This document shows, in pieces, positions 1 to 16,869 of a DNA stretch of 64,000 bases. The notes below the pieces were generated by a model. It had not been told where the DNA came from, did not search any database, and saw only the letters and a program-made list of their open reading frames with translations. The position numbers were made by a program, and so were the translations under genes. The stretch is from positions 37,680,234 through 37,744,233 of the forward strand of contig CM026400.1 in the NCBI GenBank assembly GCA_014843695.1, read 5' to 3'. The stretch is from Archivesica marissinica (Eukaryota; Mollusca; Bivalvia; Venerida; Vesicomyidae). Numbering within the stretch: the first letter of the stretch is position 1; each line of letters opens with the position of its first letter.

Positions 1-3475
<3,475 letters not shown>

Positions 3476-5753
3476 AGATAGATAGATAGATTCTTTATTA
3501 TCCTCCATTATAGGAGAGCTATCACATACATGTATAATACAGATACATTTACAATATTACAACTATTACCAAATACGAACAAACATTGTGATATCATGTA
3601 ATTAAACTATATACATGTAATTACAAAAACAAAGAACACGACAAACAATATAACAGATATGTAACATTGTGACAAGAATTGCCAGCGTTGCATAACAAAA
3701 TCGAACATTGAATTAACTATAATATCGGATCCCGATCGTACACCTTACCGAAAAGAAACATAAGGTGTAAACAGGAACTCAAATATTAAAAATCGTAAGT
3801 TGACGAGCTGTTTCAGAACACAGCCCTACACTAGAATAGAATACTGTAGAGTATATGAGATGAACCCATGCTAAATCCCATCACAATGACATGTACATTA
3901 TACAGTTACAAGCTAATTTTATTTGTAAATAAACAATTTATTACACGCAGATATTTATTACCTTCGAATAATGTTTGGCATTTGCGCTTTGCAAGAAAGG
4001 CAAGCATATTTTAATTCGCCAATTTATCTACATTATTGGACAGTTCTGCTCTATTCATGTTAATTCATGTACCACATCCCACTATGGTTATACACACGAT
4101 AGAACATTGTATGTAATATATTCACTGCTGTAATTTGGATATTGTCACGGCTTGCTTCATCAAGTTCATAAGTAGACATACCTAACAGCAAATCACAGAT
4201 TTGGGTAATAGGATCCTTTGAGATGAACCGTAAATACATGTTTATTCCTGCTTGATCAAAAACAGTTGTCCATAGGGCAGTTCTGAGATGCTCAGTTTTC
4301 GGACATGAGTATATTATGGGTAGTTTGCTATTATTAACAAACATGTCACATTTAGGACAAGTTTCACTCTTGCTAAAACAAAATAATTTGTTTATAGTTG
4401 AAACAGCAGTATAACATTTAGATTTTAATTTTGGGAATTGTCTGCCTAGTAACCACAGCTCACATGGTTTATTAACGTTGAATGTGTTTTCAGCATTTAT
4501 TTCTGGAAAACGTATAGTTACCCTAGACATCCTTTCATTATGTTCAGCTACGAAAAGTTGTTTCCGAAGCATTGACCTCCATTGAAATTTTGTTGGAAAC
4601 AGTGCATCACTGACATAATTTGACAAATACGGTTTCAGATTATATTTGAGAAGAAGTCTGTAGATGTCTGGTATAAAACCATGTAGCTGCCTTTCATCAT
4701 TGCCATAGTGGAACAGGCGCATTATAAACATCCGTTTGGACAAATAATGACAAGGTAATCGGCATAGCTGACCCAGGAATATAAGTTTCTTATAATCAAT
4801 CATCGTCTCTATTGGAGAGATTCCCAGACAACTAAGAGCTATGTCTGTATTAGCAAATGGCGGTAAGTTTTGGACCAGTTTAATACAGAATCGATGACTT
4901 CTTTCTAGTTGCAATAAACTGGATCTGGACATATAATTCCACAATTCGCTGCCAAAAAGTGCCTTTGTTACCACTACCGATTTGTATATAGTTGCCCAAG
5001 AGACGGAACTTATAGCATTCTGGGCGATTCCATTGTTCATTATACTAAGAAGACTTCCTCTTAGTTTTGTATTTGCATCGCGCATAGAGTCGCACACAGT
5101 CATATACTTATCGCAGATCACCCCTAGGTGTACATATTGTTCTACTTCCTCAATAATCTGTGGACCAAAGTGAAAAGTCCTTGAGTGTTTAAGGTAATCG
5201 GATTTGGATTCATTAAATACAATAATGGCACATTTCGATGGATTATACAGATACCGCCATTTCCTCGAGTAGTCATAACATATGGACAGCATATTTTCCA
5301 GTCCTTTTTTAGAAAATGACACTAACAACATGTCGTCTGCTACTGTAGGGCTGTTTATATTCATATTATAAACACAAATACCTAAATCACTTTTCTCAAA
5401 TTTGCGAATTAAACCATTTATGAATAACAGATAAAGTAATGGTGAACTTTTGCCTCCTTGACGCGTGCCCTGTGTGACGTCATACCAGTCAGAAATAAAA
5501 TTGCGGTTGCGCACACAACTTCGCATAGATTTGTACATTTGAAGGAATGAACCAAATGAGTGTCGATCAATTCCAGAATCTAACAACTTATATAAAAGGC
5601 CATCATGCCATACGATATCAAACGCTTGACGGGCGTCTAGATAGCAGACATATACCTTACTTCTATTTTCTTTTCCAAAGAGGATGCTCTCTTTTAGTAC
5701 AAAGGACGTCATGGTACAACCTAGTTCTTTTTGGAAACCGCCTTGTTGACAGC
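3476..5753 (-). mobile_element. 5'-truncated non-LTR retrotransposon (LINE), copy 1
   Basis: A minus-strand LINE insertion of 2,278 bp sits inside the 56-bp satellite. Its 3' end is at low coordinates and ends in a (TATC)n-type microsatellite tail (AGATAGATAGATAGATT on the plus strand, from 3476). Its 5' end at 5753 stops abruptly within the reverse transcriptase domain, as expected from target-primed reverse transcription that ended early. Both sides carry the same 14 bp, AATATATTATAGTT (3462-3475 and 5754-5767). That is satellite sequence duplicated at the target site. About 580 bp of 3' untranslated sequence follows the ORF stop at 4060. The clade is not certain; the tail and the C-terminal zinc-finger-like motif suggest a CR1/L2/I-like lineage rather than L1. 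Confidence 0.93.
4060..5753 (-). pseudogene. Reverse transcriptase and C-terminal domain of LINE copy 1 (5'-truncated, frame still open)
   Basis: This frame encodes the catalytic core and C-terminus of a LINE ORF2-type protein that would copy element RNA into nicked DNA. It is open from the truncation point to a TAA at 4060, about 564 codons. In order: QQGGFQKELGC at the start, motif A YLDARQAFD, motif B GTRQGGKSSP, then motif C VADD, in place of the commoner F/YADD. A thumb and long C-terminal region follow, with a cysteine/histidine cluster (CPKC, then C and H in YSCPKTEH) like the zinc-binding tail of many LINEs. The apurinic endonuclease and the N-terminal fingers are missing. Reading upstream, the frame runs on for about 75 codons into satellite DNA, which supplies a spurious ATG near 5979. 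Absence of stops suggests a fairly recent insertion, but with no endonuclease or promoter it cannot be autonomous. Confidence 0.88.
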
Positions 5754-8397
5754 AATATATTATAGTTGTGTCCGGTACTATACATGGTATATAACACAGT
5801 GCACAGTGCATGCTGTAATATATTATAGTTGTTTCCGGTATTATACATAGTATATAACACAATGCACAGTGCATGATGTAATATATTATAGTTATTTCCG
5901 GTACTATGCACAGTATATAACACAGTGCATGCTGTAATATATTATAGTTGTTTCCGGTACTACACATAGTATATAACACAGTTGATGATGTAATATATTA
6001 TAGTTGTTTCCGGTACTATACATAGTATATCACGCAGTGCATGATGTAATATATTATAGTTGTTTCCGGTACTATACATGGTATAGAACACAGTGCATGA
6101 TGTAATATATTATAGTTGTTTCCGGTACATAGTATATAACACAGTGTATGCGGTAATATATTATAGTTGTTTCCGGTACTATACATAGTATAAAACACAG
6201 TGCATGATGTAATATATTATAGTTGTTTCCGGTACTATACATGGTATATAACACAGTGCATGCTGTAATATATTATAGTTGTTTCCGGTACTATGAATAG
6301 TATATAACACAGTGCATGATGTAATATATTATAATTGTTTCCGGTACTATGCATAGTATATAACACAATGCATGATGCAATATATTATAGTTGTTTCCGG
6401 TACTATACATAGTACATAGCGCATTGCATGATGTACTATATTATAGTTGTTTCCGGTACATAGTATATAACACAGTGCATGATGTAATATATTATTGTTG
6501 CTTCCGGTACATAGTATATAACACAGTACATGATGTAATATATTATAGTTTTTTCCGGTACATAGTATATAACACAGTGCATGATGTAATATATTATAGT
6601 TGCTTCCGGTACATAGCATATAACACAGTGCATGTTGTAATATATTATAGTTGCTTCCGGTACTATACATAGTATATAACACAGTGCATGATGTAATATA
6701 TTATAGTTGTTTCCGGTACTATACACAGTATATAACACAGTGCATGATGTAATATATTACAGTTGTTTCCGGTACTATACATAGTACATAGCGCATTGCA
6801 TGATGTAATATATTATAGTTGTTTCCGGTACATAGTATATAACACAGTGCATGATGTAATATATTATAGTTGTTTCCGGTACATAGTATATAACACAGTG
6901 GATGCTGTAATATATTATAGTTGTTTCCGGTACTATACATGGCATATAATACAGTGCATGATGTAATATATTATAGTTGTTTCCGGTACTATACACAGTA
7001 TATAACACAGTGCATGATGTACTATATTATAGTTGTTTCCGGTACTATACATGGTATATAACACAGTGCATGATGTAATATATTATAGTTGTTTCCGGTA
7101 CTATACATGGTATATAACACAGTGCATGATGTAATATATTATAGTTGTTTCCGGTACTATACAGAGTATATAACACAGTGCATGATGTAATATATTATAG
7201 TTGTTTCCGGTACTATACATAGTACATAGCGCATTGCATGATGTAATATATTATAGTTGTTTCCGGTACATAGTATATAACACAGTGCATGATGTGATAT
7301 ATTATAGTTGTTTCCAGTACATAGTATATAACAGAGTGCATGCTGTAATATATTATAGTTGTTTCCGGTACTATACATGGCATATAATACAGTGCATGAT
7401 GTAATATATTATAGTTGTTTCCGGTACTATACATGGTATATAACACAATGCATGATGTAATATATTATAGTTGTTTCCGGTACTATACACAGTATATAAC
7501 ACAGTGCATGATGTAATATATTATAGTTGTTTCCGGTACTATACATGGTATATAACACAGTGCATGATGTAATATATTATAGTTGTTTCCGGTACTATAC
7601 ATAGTATATAACACAGTGCATGATGTAATATATTATAGTTGTTTCCGGTACTATACATGGTATATAACACAGTGCATGATGTAATATATTATAGTTGTTT
7701 CCGGTACTATATACAGTATATAACACAGTGCATGATGTAATATATTATAGTTGTTTCCGATACTATACATAGTACATAGCGCATTGCATGATGTAATATA
7801 TTATAGTTGTTTCCGGTACTATGCACAGTATATAACACAGTGCATGATGTAATATAGTATAGTTATTTCCGGTACTATGAATAGTATATAACACAGTGCA
7901 TGATGTAATATATTATAGTTGTTTCCGGTACTATGCATAGTATATAACACAGTGCATGATGTAATATATTATAGTTGTTTCCGGTACTATACATAGTACA
8001 TAGCGCATTGCATGATGTACTATATTATAGTTGTTTCCGGTACATAGTATATAACACAGTGCATGATGTAATATATTATAGTTGCTTCCGGTACATAGTA
8101 TATAACACAGTGCATGATGTAATATATTATAGTTGTTTCCGGTACATAGTATATAACACAGTGCATGATGTAATATATTATAGTTGTTTCCGGTACTATA
8201 CATAGTATATAACACAGTGCATGATGTAATATATTATAGTTGTTTCCGGTACATAGTATATATCACAGTGCATGATGTAATATATTATAGTTGCTTCCGG
8301 TACATAGCATATAACACAGTACAATATGTAATATATTATAGTTGTTTCCGGTACTATACATAGTATATAACACAGTGCATGCTGTAATATTATAGTT
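5754..8397. repeat. 56-bp satellite, block 1b
   Basis: Continuation of the 56-bp/51-bp satellite between the two LINE copies, about 48 monomers. It begins with the right copy of the LINE target-site duplication (5754-5767). Clusters of 51-bp monomers at about 6440-6660, 6820-6910, 7260-7340 and 8030-8160 recur in similar order, giving higher-order repeats of about 440 bp (for example 6763-6966 against 7201-7404). The stretch from about 7700 to 8397 repeats block 1a from about 2890 to 3475, including the rare GATACTATACATAGTACATA variant at 2941 and 7758. It is therefore the left flank of a segmental duplication that includes the LINE. Confidence 0.96.
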
Positions 8398-11034
8398 AGA
8401 TAGATAGATAGATTCTTTATTATCCTCCATTATAGGAGAGCTATCACATACATGTATAATACAGATACATTTACAATATTACAACTATTACCGAATACGA
8501 ACAAACAGTGTGATATCATGTAATTAAACTATATACATGTAATTACAAAAACAAAGAACACGACAAACAATATAACAGATATGTAACATTGTGACAAGAA
8601 TTGCCAGCGTCGCATAACAAAATCGAACATTGAATTAACTATAATATCGGATCCCGATGTACTTACCGAAAGAAACATAGGTGTAAACAGGAACTCAAAT
8701 ATTAAAAATCGTAAGTTGACGAACTGTTTCAGAACACAGCCCTACACTAGAATAGAATAATGTAGAGTATATGAGATGAACCCATGCTAATTCCCATCAC
8801 AATGACATGTACATTATACAGTTACAAGCTAATTTTATTTGTAAATAAACAATTTATTACACGCAGATATTTATTACCTTCGAATAATGTTTGGCATTTG
8901 CGCTTTGCAAAAAAGGCAAGCATATTTTAATTCGCCAATTTATCTACATTATTGGACAGTTCTGCTCTATTCATGTTAATTCATGTACCACATCACACTA
9001 TGGTTGTACACGCGATAGAACATTGTATGTAATATATTCACTGCTGTAATTTGGATATTGTCACGGCTTGCTTCATCAAGTTCATAAGTAGACATACCTA
9101 ACAGCAAATCACAGATTTGGGTTGGTCCTTTGAGGTGAAGCGTAAATATGTGTTTATTCCTGTTTGATAAAAAACAGTTGTCCATATGGCAGTTCTGAGA
9201 TGTTCAGTTTTCGGACATGAGTATATTATGTGTATTTTGCTATTTTAACTAACATATCACATTTGGCGTTTTACTCTTGCTAATAAGAATAATTTGTTTA
9301 TTGTTTAAACAGCAGTATGTTTTAATTTTGGGGATTGTCTGCCTAGTAACAAGAGCTTACATGGTTTATTAACGTTGAAGGTGTTTTCAGCATTTATTTC
9401 GGGAATCGTACAGTTAGCTTGAATCCTTTCATTATGTTCAGTTTCGAAAATTTGCTTTCGAAGAATTGACCTCCATTGAAATTTGATGGAAACAGTGCAT
9501 CACTCATATAATTTGAAAAATACGGTTTCAGATTATGCTTGACAAGAAGTCTGTAAATGTTTGGTATAAAACGTGTAACTGCCTTTCATCATTGTCATAA
9601 TGACAAGCGCATTATCATCAGTTTGGACATATAATGACAAGATAGTCGGCATAGCTGACCCAGGAATGTAAGTTTTTTGTCAATCATAGTCTCTATTGGA
9701 GAGATTCCCAGACAACTAAGAGCTATATATCTGTATTAGCAAATGGTGGTACTTTTGGACCAGTTTAATACAGAATCGATGGCTTCTTTCTATCTGCAAT
9801 AAACTGGATCTGGATATAAAAGTGCCTTTGTTACCTACTGATTTGTATATAGTAGCCCAGGAGACGGGACTAATAGCATGTTGGGCAATTTCATTGTCCA
9901 TTATACTAAGAAGACTACCTCTTAGTTTTGTATTTGCTTCACGCATAGAGTAGCACACAGTCATATGTGTATCGCAGATCACGCCTAGGTGTACTGTATA
10001 TCTTTCTACTTCCTCAATCGTCTGAGGACCAAAATGGAACGTTCTCGAGTGCTTATGAAAATCTTATTTGGATTAATTAAATACAATGATGACACATTTC
10101 GATGGATTATACAGATACCGCCCCGATCGTACACCTTACCGAAAGAAACATAAGGTGTAAACAGGAACTCAAATATTAAAAATCGTAAGTTGACGAACTG
10201 TTTCAGAACACAGCCCTACACTAGAATAGAATAATGTAGAGTATATGAGATGAACCCATGCTAATTCCCATCACAATGACATATACATTTATTATACAGT
10301 TACAAGCTAATTTTATTTGTAAATAAACAATTTATTACACGCAGATATTTATTACCTTCGAATAATGTTTGGGTTTTGGCATTTGCGCTTTGCAAAAAAG
10401 GCAAGCATATTTTAATTCGCCAATTTATCTACATTATTGGACAGTTCTGCTCTATTCATATTAATTCATGTACCACAGCCCACTATGGTTATACACACGA
10501 TAGAACATTGTATGTAATATATTCACTGCTGTAATTTGGATATTGTCACGGCTTGCTTCATCAAGTTCATAAGTAGACATACCTAACAGCAAATCACAGA
10601 TTTAGGTAATAGGATCCTTTGAGATGAACCGTAAATACATGTTTATTCCTGCTTGATCAAAAACAATTGACTTTTCTCAAATTTGCGAATTAAACCATTT
10701 ATGAATAACAGATAAAGTAATGGTGAACTTTTGCCTCCTTGACGCGTGCCCTGTGTGACGTCATACCAGTCAGAAATAAAATTGCGGTTGCGCACACAAC
10801 TTCGCATAGATTTGTACATTTGAAGGAATGAACCAAATGAGTGTCGATCAATTCCAGAATCTAACAACTTATATAAAAGGCCATCATGCCATACGATATC
10901 AAACGCTTGACGGGCGTCTAGATAGCAGACATATACCTTACTTCTATTTTCTTTTCCAAAGAGGATGCTCTCTTTTAGTACAAAGGACGTCATGGTACAA
11001 CCTAGTTCTTTTTGGAAACCGCCTTGTTGACAGC
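8398..11034 (-). mobile_element. LINE copy 2: rearranged duplicate of copy 1
   Basis: A second copy of the same LINE with the same junctions: satellite ending TATAGTT, then the AGATAGATAGATAGATT tail, and at the 5' side CAGC followed by AATATATTATAGTT at 11035. Shared breakpoints show duplication, not a second insertion. It is a mosaic. Bases 8398-9120 closely match copy 1 (3476-4204). Bases about 9121-10122 match 4204-5262 but carry many substitutions and small deletions. At about 10122 the sequence jumps back to repeat copy 1 from about 3730 to 4270. At about 10670 it jumps forward over roughly 1.1 kb to match copy 1 from about 5388 to 5753 almost perfectly. Confidence 0.9.
8976..11034 (-). 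pseudogene. Reverse transcriptase pseudogene in LINE copy 2
   Basis: Broken relative of the reverse transcriptase frame in copy 1. The C-terminal piece (8976-9185) keeps the end of the protein through the YELDEASRDN segment. The middle (about 9200-10110) has many indels; only fragments such as 9716-9982 stay in one frame. The active-site motif C region falls in the segment missing between the two rearrangement junctions. The 5' piece (about 10671-11034) retains QQGGF, YLDARQAFD and RQGGKSSP, nearly identical to copy 1, then runs out of frame at the junction. Its upstream frame extends into satellite as far as 11260. It encodes no functional enzyme. Confidence 0.85.
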
Positions 11035-11675
11035 AATATATTATAGTTGTGTCCGGTACTATACATGGTATATAACACAGTGCACAGTGCATGCTGTAAT
11101 ATATTATAGTTGTTTCCGGTATTATACATAGTATATAACACAATGCACAGTGCATGCTGTAATATATTATAGTTATTTCCGGTACTATGCACAGTATATA
11201 ACACAGTGCATGCTGTAATATATTATAGTTGTTTCCGGTACTACACATAGTATATAACACAGTTGATGATGTAATATATTATAGTTGTTTCCGGTACTAT
11301 ACATAGTATATCACGCAGTGCATGATGTAATATATTATAGTTGTTTCCGGTACTATACATGGTATAGAACACAGTGCATGATGTAATATATTATAGTTGT
11401 TTCCGGTACATAGTATATAACACAGTGTATGCGGTAATATATTATAGTTGTTTCCGGTACTATACATAGTATAAAACACAGTGCATGATGTAATATATTA
11501 TAGTTGTTTCCGGTACTATACATGGTATATAACACAGTGCATGCTGTAATATATTATAGTTGTTTCCGGTACTATGAATAGTATATAACACAGTGCATGA
11601 TGTAATATATTATAATTGTTTCCGGTACTATGCATAGTATATAACACAATGCATGATGCAATATATTATAGTTGT
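11035..11675. repeat. 56-bp satellite, block 1c, up to the gap
   Basis: About 11 further monomers, nearly identical to 5754-6394 with an offset of 5,281 bp. Shared oddities include the doubled CAGTGCACAGTGCA and the GTATGCGGTAAT variant. The block ends at an assembly gap, so its real length is unknown. Confidence 0.95.
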
Positions 11676-12675
11676 NNNNNNNNNNNNNNNNNNNNNNNNN
11701 NNNNNNNNNNNNNNNNNNNNNNNNNNNNNNNNNNNNNNNNNNNNNNNNNNNNNNNNNNNNNNNNNNNNNNNNNNNNNNNNNNNNNNNNNNNNNNNNNNNN
11801 NNNNNNNNNNNNNNNNNNNNNNNNNNNNNNNNNNNNNNNNNNNNNNNNNNNNNNNNNNNNNNNNNNNNNNNNNNNNNNNNNNNNNNNNNNNNNNNNNNNN
11901 NNNNNNNNNNNNNNNNNNNNNNNNNNNNNNNNNNNNNNNNNNNNNNNNNNNNNNNNNNNNNNNNNNNNNNNNNNNNNNNNNNNNNNNNNNNNNNNNNNNN
12001 NNNNNNNNNNNNNNNNNNNNNNNNNNNNNNNNNNNNNNNNNNNNNNNNNNNNNNNNNNNNNNNNNNNNNNNNNNNNNNNNNNNNNNNNNNNNNNNNNNNN
12101 NNNNNNNNNNNNNNNNNNNNNNNNNNNNNNNNNNNNNNNNNNNNNNNNNNNNNNNNNNNNNNNNNNNNNNNNNNNNNNNNNNNNNNNNNNNNNNNNNNNN
12201 NNNNNNNNNNNNNNNNNNNNNNNNNNNNNNNNNNNNNNNNNNNNNNNNNNNNNNNNNNNNNNNNNNNNNNNNNNNNNNNNNNNNNNNNNNNNNNNNNNNN
12301 NNNNNNNNNNNNNNNNNNNNNNNNNNNNNNNNNNNNNNNNNNNNNNNNNNNNNNNNNNNNNNNNNNNNNNNNNNNNNNNNNNNNNNNNNNNNNNNNNNNN
12401 NNNNNNNNNNNNNNNNNNNNNNNNNNNNNNNNNNNNNNNNNNNNNNNNNNNNNNNNNNNNNNNNNNNNNNNNNNNNNNNNNNNNNNNNNNNNNNNNNNNN
12501 NNNNNNNNNNNNNNNNNNNNNNNNNNNNNNNNNNNNNNNNNNNNNNNNNNNNNNNNNNNNNNNNNNNNNNNNNNNNNNNNNNNNNNNNNNNNNNNNNNNN
12601 NNNNNNNNNNNNNNNNNNNNNNNNNNNNNNNNNNNNNNNNNNNNNNNNNNNNNNNNNNNNNNNNNNNNNNNNNNN
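11676..12675. other. Assembly gap, exactly 1,000 N
   Basis: A placeholder gap joining the 56-bp satellite to the 46-bp satellite. The round length means the true size is unknown, and the junction between the two satellites is not seen. Open frames of about 360-395 codons drawn across it have no meaning. Confidence 0.99.
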
Positions 12676-15600
12676 GATATCAATGATGGTGTGCAATATC
12701 TTAGTACCATCAATCAAGCGGAATATCAATGATGGTGCGCAATCTCTTAGTGCATTCAATCAGTCGGAATATCAATGATGGCGTGCAATCTCTTAGTACC
12801 ATCAATCATGCGGAATATAAATGATGGTGTGTAATCTCTTAGTACCATTAATCAGGCAGAATATCAATGATGGTGTGCAATCTCTTAATACCATCAATCA
12901 GGCGGAATATCAATGATGGTATGCACTCTCCTAATACCATCAATCAGTCGGAATATCAATGATGGTGCGCAATCTCTTAATACCATCAATCAGACGGAAT
13001 ATCAATGATGGTGTGCAATCTCTTAGTACCATCAATTAGGCGGAATATCAATGATGGTGTGCAATCTCTTAGTACCATCAATCAGGCGGAATATCAATGA
13101 CGGTGTGCAATCTCTTAGTACAATCAATCAGGCGGCATATTAATGATGGTGAGTAATCTCTAGGCACCTTTAATCAGGCGGAATATCAATGATGGTGTTC
13201 AATCTCTTAGTACGATCAATCAGGCTGAATATCAATGATGGTGTGCAATCACTTAGTACCATCAATCAGGCGGAATATCAATGATGGTGTTTAATCTCTT
13301 AGTACCATCAATCAGGCGGAATATCAATGATGGTGTGCAATCTCTTAATACCATCAATCAGGCGGAATATCAATGATGGTGTTCAATCTCTTAGTACCAT
13401 CAATCAGGCGGAATATCAATGATTGTGTTCAATCTCTTAGTACCATCAATCAGGCTGAATATCAATGATGGTGTGCAATCTCTTAGTACCATCAATCAGG
13501 CGGAATATCAATGATGGTGTGTAATTTATTAGTGCCATCAATCAGGCGGAATATCAATGATGGTGTGCAATCTCTTAGTACCATCAATCAGGCGGAATAT
13601 CAATGATGGTGTGCAATCTCTTAGACCATCAATCAGGCGGAATATCAATGATGGTGTGCAATCTCTTAGTACCATCAATCAGGCGGAATATCAATGATGG
13701 TGTGCAATCTCTTAGTACCATCAATCAGGCGGAATATCAATGATGGTGTGCAATCTCTTAGTACCATCAATCAGGCGGAATATCAATGATGGTGTGCAAT
13801 CTCTTAGTACCATCAATCAGGCGGAATATCAATGATGGTGTGCAATCTCTTAATACCATCAATCAGGCGGAATATCAATGATGGTGTGCAATCTCTTAGT
13901 ACCATCAATCAGGCGGAATATCAATGATGGTGTGCAATCTCTTAGTACCATCAATCAGGCGGAATATCAATGATGGTGCGTAATCTCTAGGCACCTTCAA
14001 TCAGGCGGAATATCAATGATGGTGTGCAATCTCTTAGTACCATCAATCAGGCGGAATATCAATGATGGTGTGCAATCTCTTAGTACCATCAATCAGGCGG
14101 AATATCAATGATGGTGTGCAATCTCTTAGTACCATCAATCAGGCGGAATATCAATGATGGTGCATAATCTCTTAGTACCATCAATCAGGCGGAATATCAA
14201 TGATGGTGTGCACTCTCTTAGTACCATCAATCAGGCGGAATATCAATGATGGTGTGCAATCTCTTAGTACCATCAATCAGGCGGAATATCAATGATGGTG
14301 TGCAATCTCTTAGTACCATCAATCAGGCGGAATATCAATGATGGTGTTCAATCTCTTAGTACCATCAATCAGGCGGAATATCAATGATGGTGTGCAATCT
14401 CTTAGTACCATCAATCAGGCGGAATATCAATGATGGTGTGCAATCTCTTAGTACCATCAATCAGGCGGAATATCAATGATGGTGTTCAATCTCTTAGTAC
14501 CATTAATCAGGCGGAATATCAATGATTGTGTTCAATCTCTTAGTACCATCAATCAGGCGGAATATCAATGATGGTGTGTAATTTATTATGACCTTCAATC
14601 TCGCGGAATATCAATGATGGTGTGCAATCTCTTAGTACCATCAATCAGTCGGAATATCAATGATGGTGTTCAATCTCTTAGTACCATCAATCAGGCGGAA
14701 TATCAATGATGGTGTGCAATCTCTTAGTACCATCAATCAGGAGGAATATCAATGATGGTGTATAATTTATTAGCGCCTTCAATCAGGCGGAATATCAATG
14801 ATGGTTTGCAATCTCTTAGTACCATCAATCAGGCGGAATATCAATGATGGTGTGTAATCTCTTAGCGCCTTCAATCAGGCGGAATATCAATGATGGTGTG
14901 CAATCTCTTAGTACCATCAATCAGGCGGAATATCAATGATGGTGTGCAATCTCTTAATACCATCAATCAAGCGGAATATCAATGATGGTATGCACTCTCT
15001 TAGTACCATCAATCAGGCGGAATATCAATGATGGTATGCACTCTCTTATTACCATCAATCAGTCGGAATATCAATGATGGTGTTCAATTTCTTAGTACCA
15101 TCAATCAGGCGGAATATCAATGATGGCGTGCAATCTCTTAGTACCATCAATCATGCGGAATATAAATGATGGTGTGTAATCTCTTAGTACCATCAATCAG
15201 GCGGAATATCAATGATGGTGTGCAATCTCTTAGTACCATCAATCAGGCGGAATATCAATGATGGTGTTCAATCTCTTAGTACCATCAATCAGGCGGAATA
15301 TCAATGATGTTGTTCAATCTCTTAGTGCCATCAATTAGGCGGAATATCAATGGTTGTGTGCAATTTCTTAATACCATCAATCAGGCGGAATATCAATGAG
15401 GGTGTGCAATCTCTTAGTACCATCAATCAGGCGGAAAATCAATGATGGTGCGTAATCTCTAGGCACCTTTTATCAGGCGGAATATCAATGATGGTGTTCA
15501 ATCTCTTAGTACCATCAATCAGGCGGAATATCAATGAGGGTGTGCAATCTCTTAGTACCATCAATCAGGCGGAATATCAATAATGTTGTGCAATCTCTTA

Positions 15601-16869
15601 GTACCATCAATCAGGCGGAATATCAATGATGGTGTGCAATCTCTTAGTACCATCAATCAGGCGGAATATTAATGATGGTGTGCAACCTCTTAGTACCATC
15701 AATCAGGCGGAATATCAATGATGGTGTATAATATATTAGCGCCTTCAATCAGGCGAAATATCAATGATGTTGTGCAATCTCTTATTACCATCAATCAGGC
15801 GGAATATCAATGATGGTGTGTAATCTCTTAGCGCCTTCAATCAGGCGGAATATCAATGATGGTGAGCAATATCTTCGTACCATCAATCAGGCGGAATATC
15901 AATGATGGTGTGCAATCTCTTAATACCATCAATCAGGCGGAATATCAATGATGGTATGCAATCTCTTAGTACCATCAATCAGGCGGAATATCAATGATGG
16001 TATGCACTCTCTTAATACCATCAATCAGTCGGAATATCAATGATGGTGTTCAATCTCTTAGTACCATCAATCAGGCGGAATATCATTGATGGTGTTCAAT
16101 CACTTAGTACCATCAATCAGGCGGAATATCAATGATGGTGCGCAATCTCTTAATACCATCAATCAGGCGGAATATCAATGATGGTGTGCAATCTCTTAGT
16201 ACCATCAATCAGGCGGAATATCAATGATGGTGTTCAATCTCTTAGTACCATCAATCAGGCGGAATATCAATGATGGTGTGCAATCTCTTAGTACCATCAA
16301 TCAGGCGGAATATCAATGATGGTGTGCAATCTCTTAGTACCATCAATCAGGCGGAATATCAATGATGGTGTGTAATCTCTTAGTACCATCAATCAGGCGG
16401 AATATCAATGATGGTGTGCAATCTCTTAGTACCATCAATCAGGCGGAATATCAATGATGGTGTTCAATCTCTTAGTACCATCAATCAGGCGGAATATCAA
16501 TGATGGTGTGCAATCTCTTAGTACCATCAATCAGGCGGAATATCAATGATGGTGTGTAATCTCTAGCACCTCAATCAGGCGGAATATCAATGATGGTGTG
16601 CAATCTCTTAGTACCATCAATCAGGCGGAATATCAATGATGGTGTGCAATCTCTTAGTGCCTTCAATCAGGCGGAATATCAATGATGGTGTGCAATCTCT
16701 TAGTGCCATCAATCAGGCGGAATATCAATGATGGTGTGCAATCTCTTAGTACCATCAATCAGGCGGAATATCAATGATGGTGTGCAATCTCTTAGTACCA
16801 TCAATCAGGCGGAATATCAATGATGGTGTGCAATCTCTTAGTGCCATCAATCAGGCGGAATATCAATGA

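Noticed and set aside
10828..11046. Plus-strand ORF of 72 codons (also at 5547-5765)
   Set aside because: Antisense shadow of the reverse transcriptase frame, identical in both LINE copies because of the duplication.
11572..12778. Frames of about 360-395 codons across 11676-12675
   Set aside because: They consist almost entirely of N.
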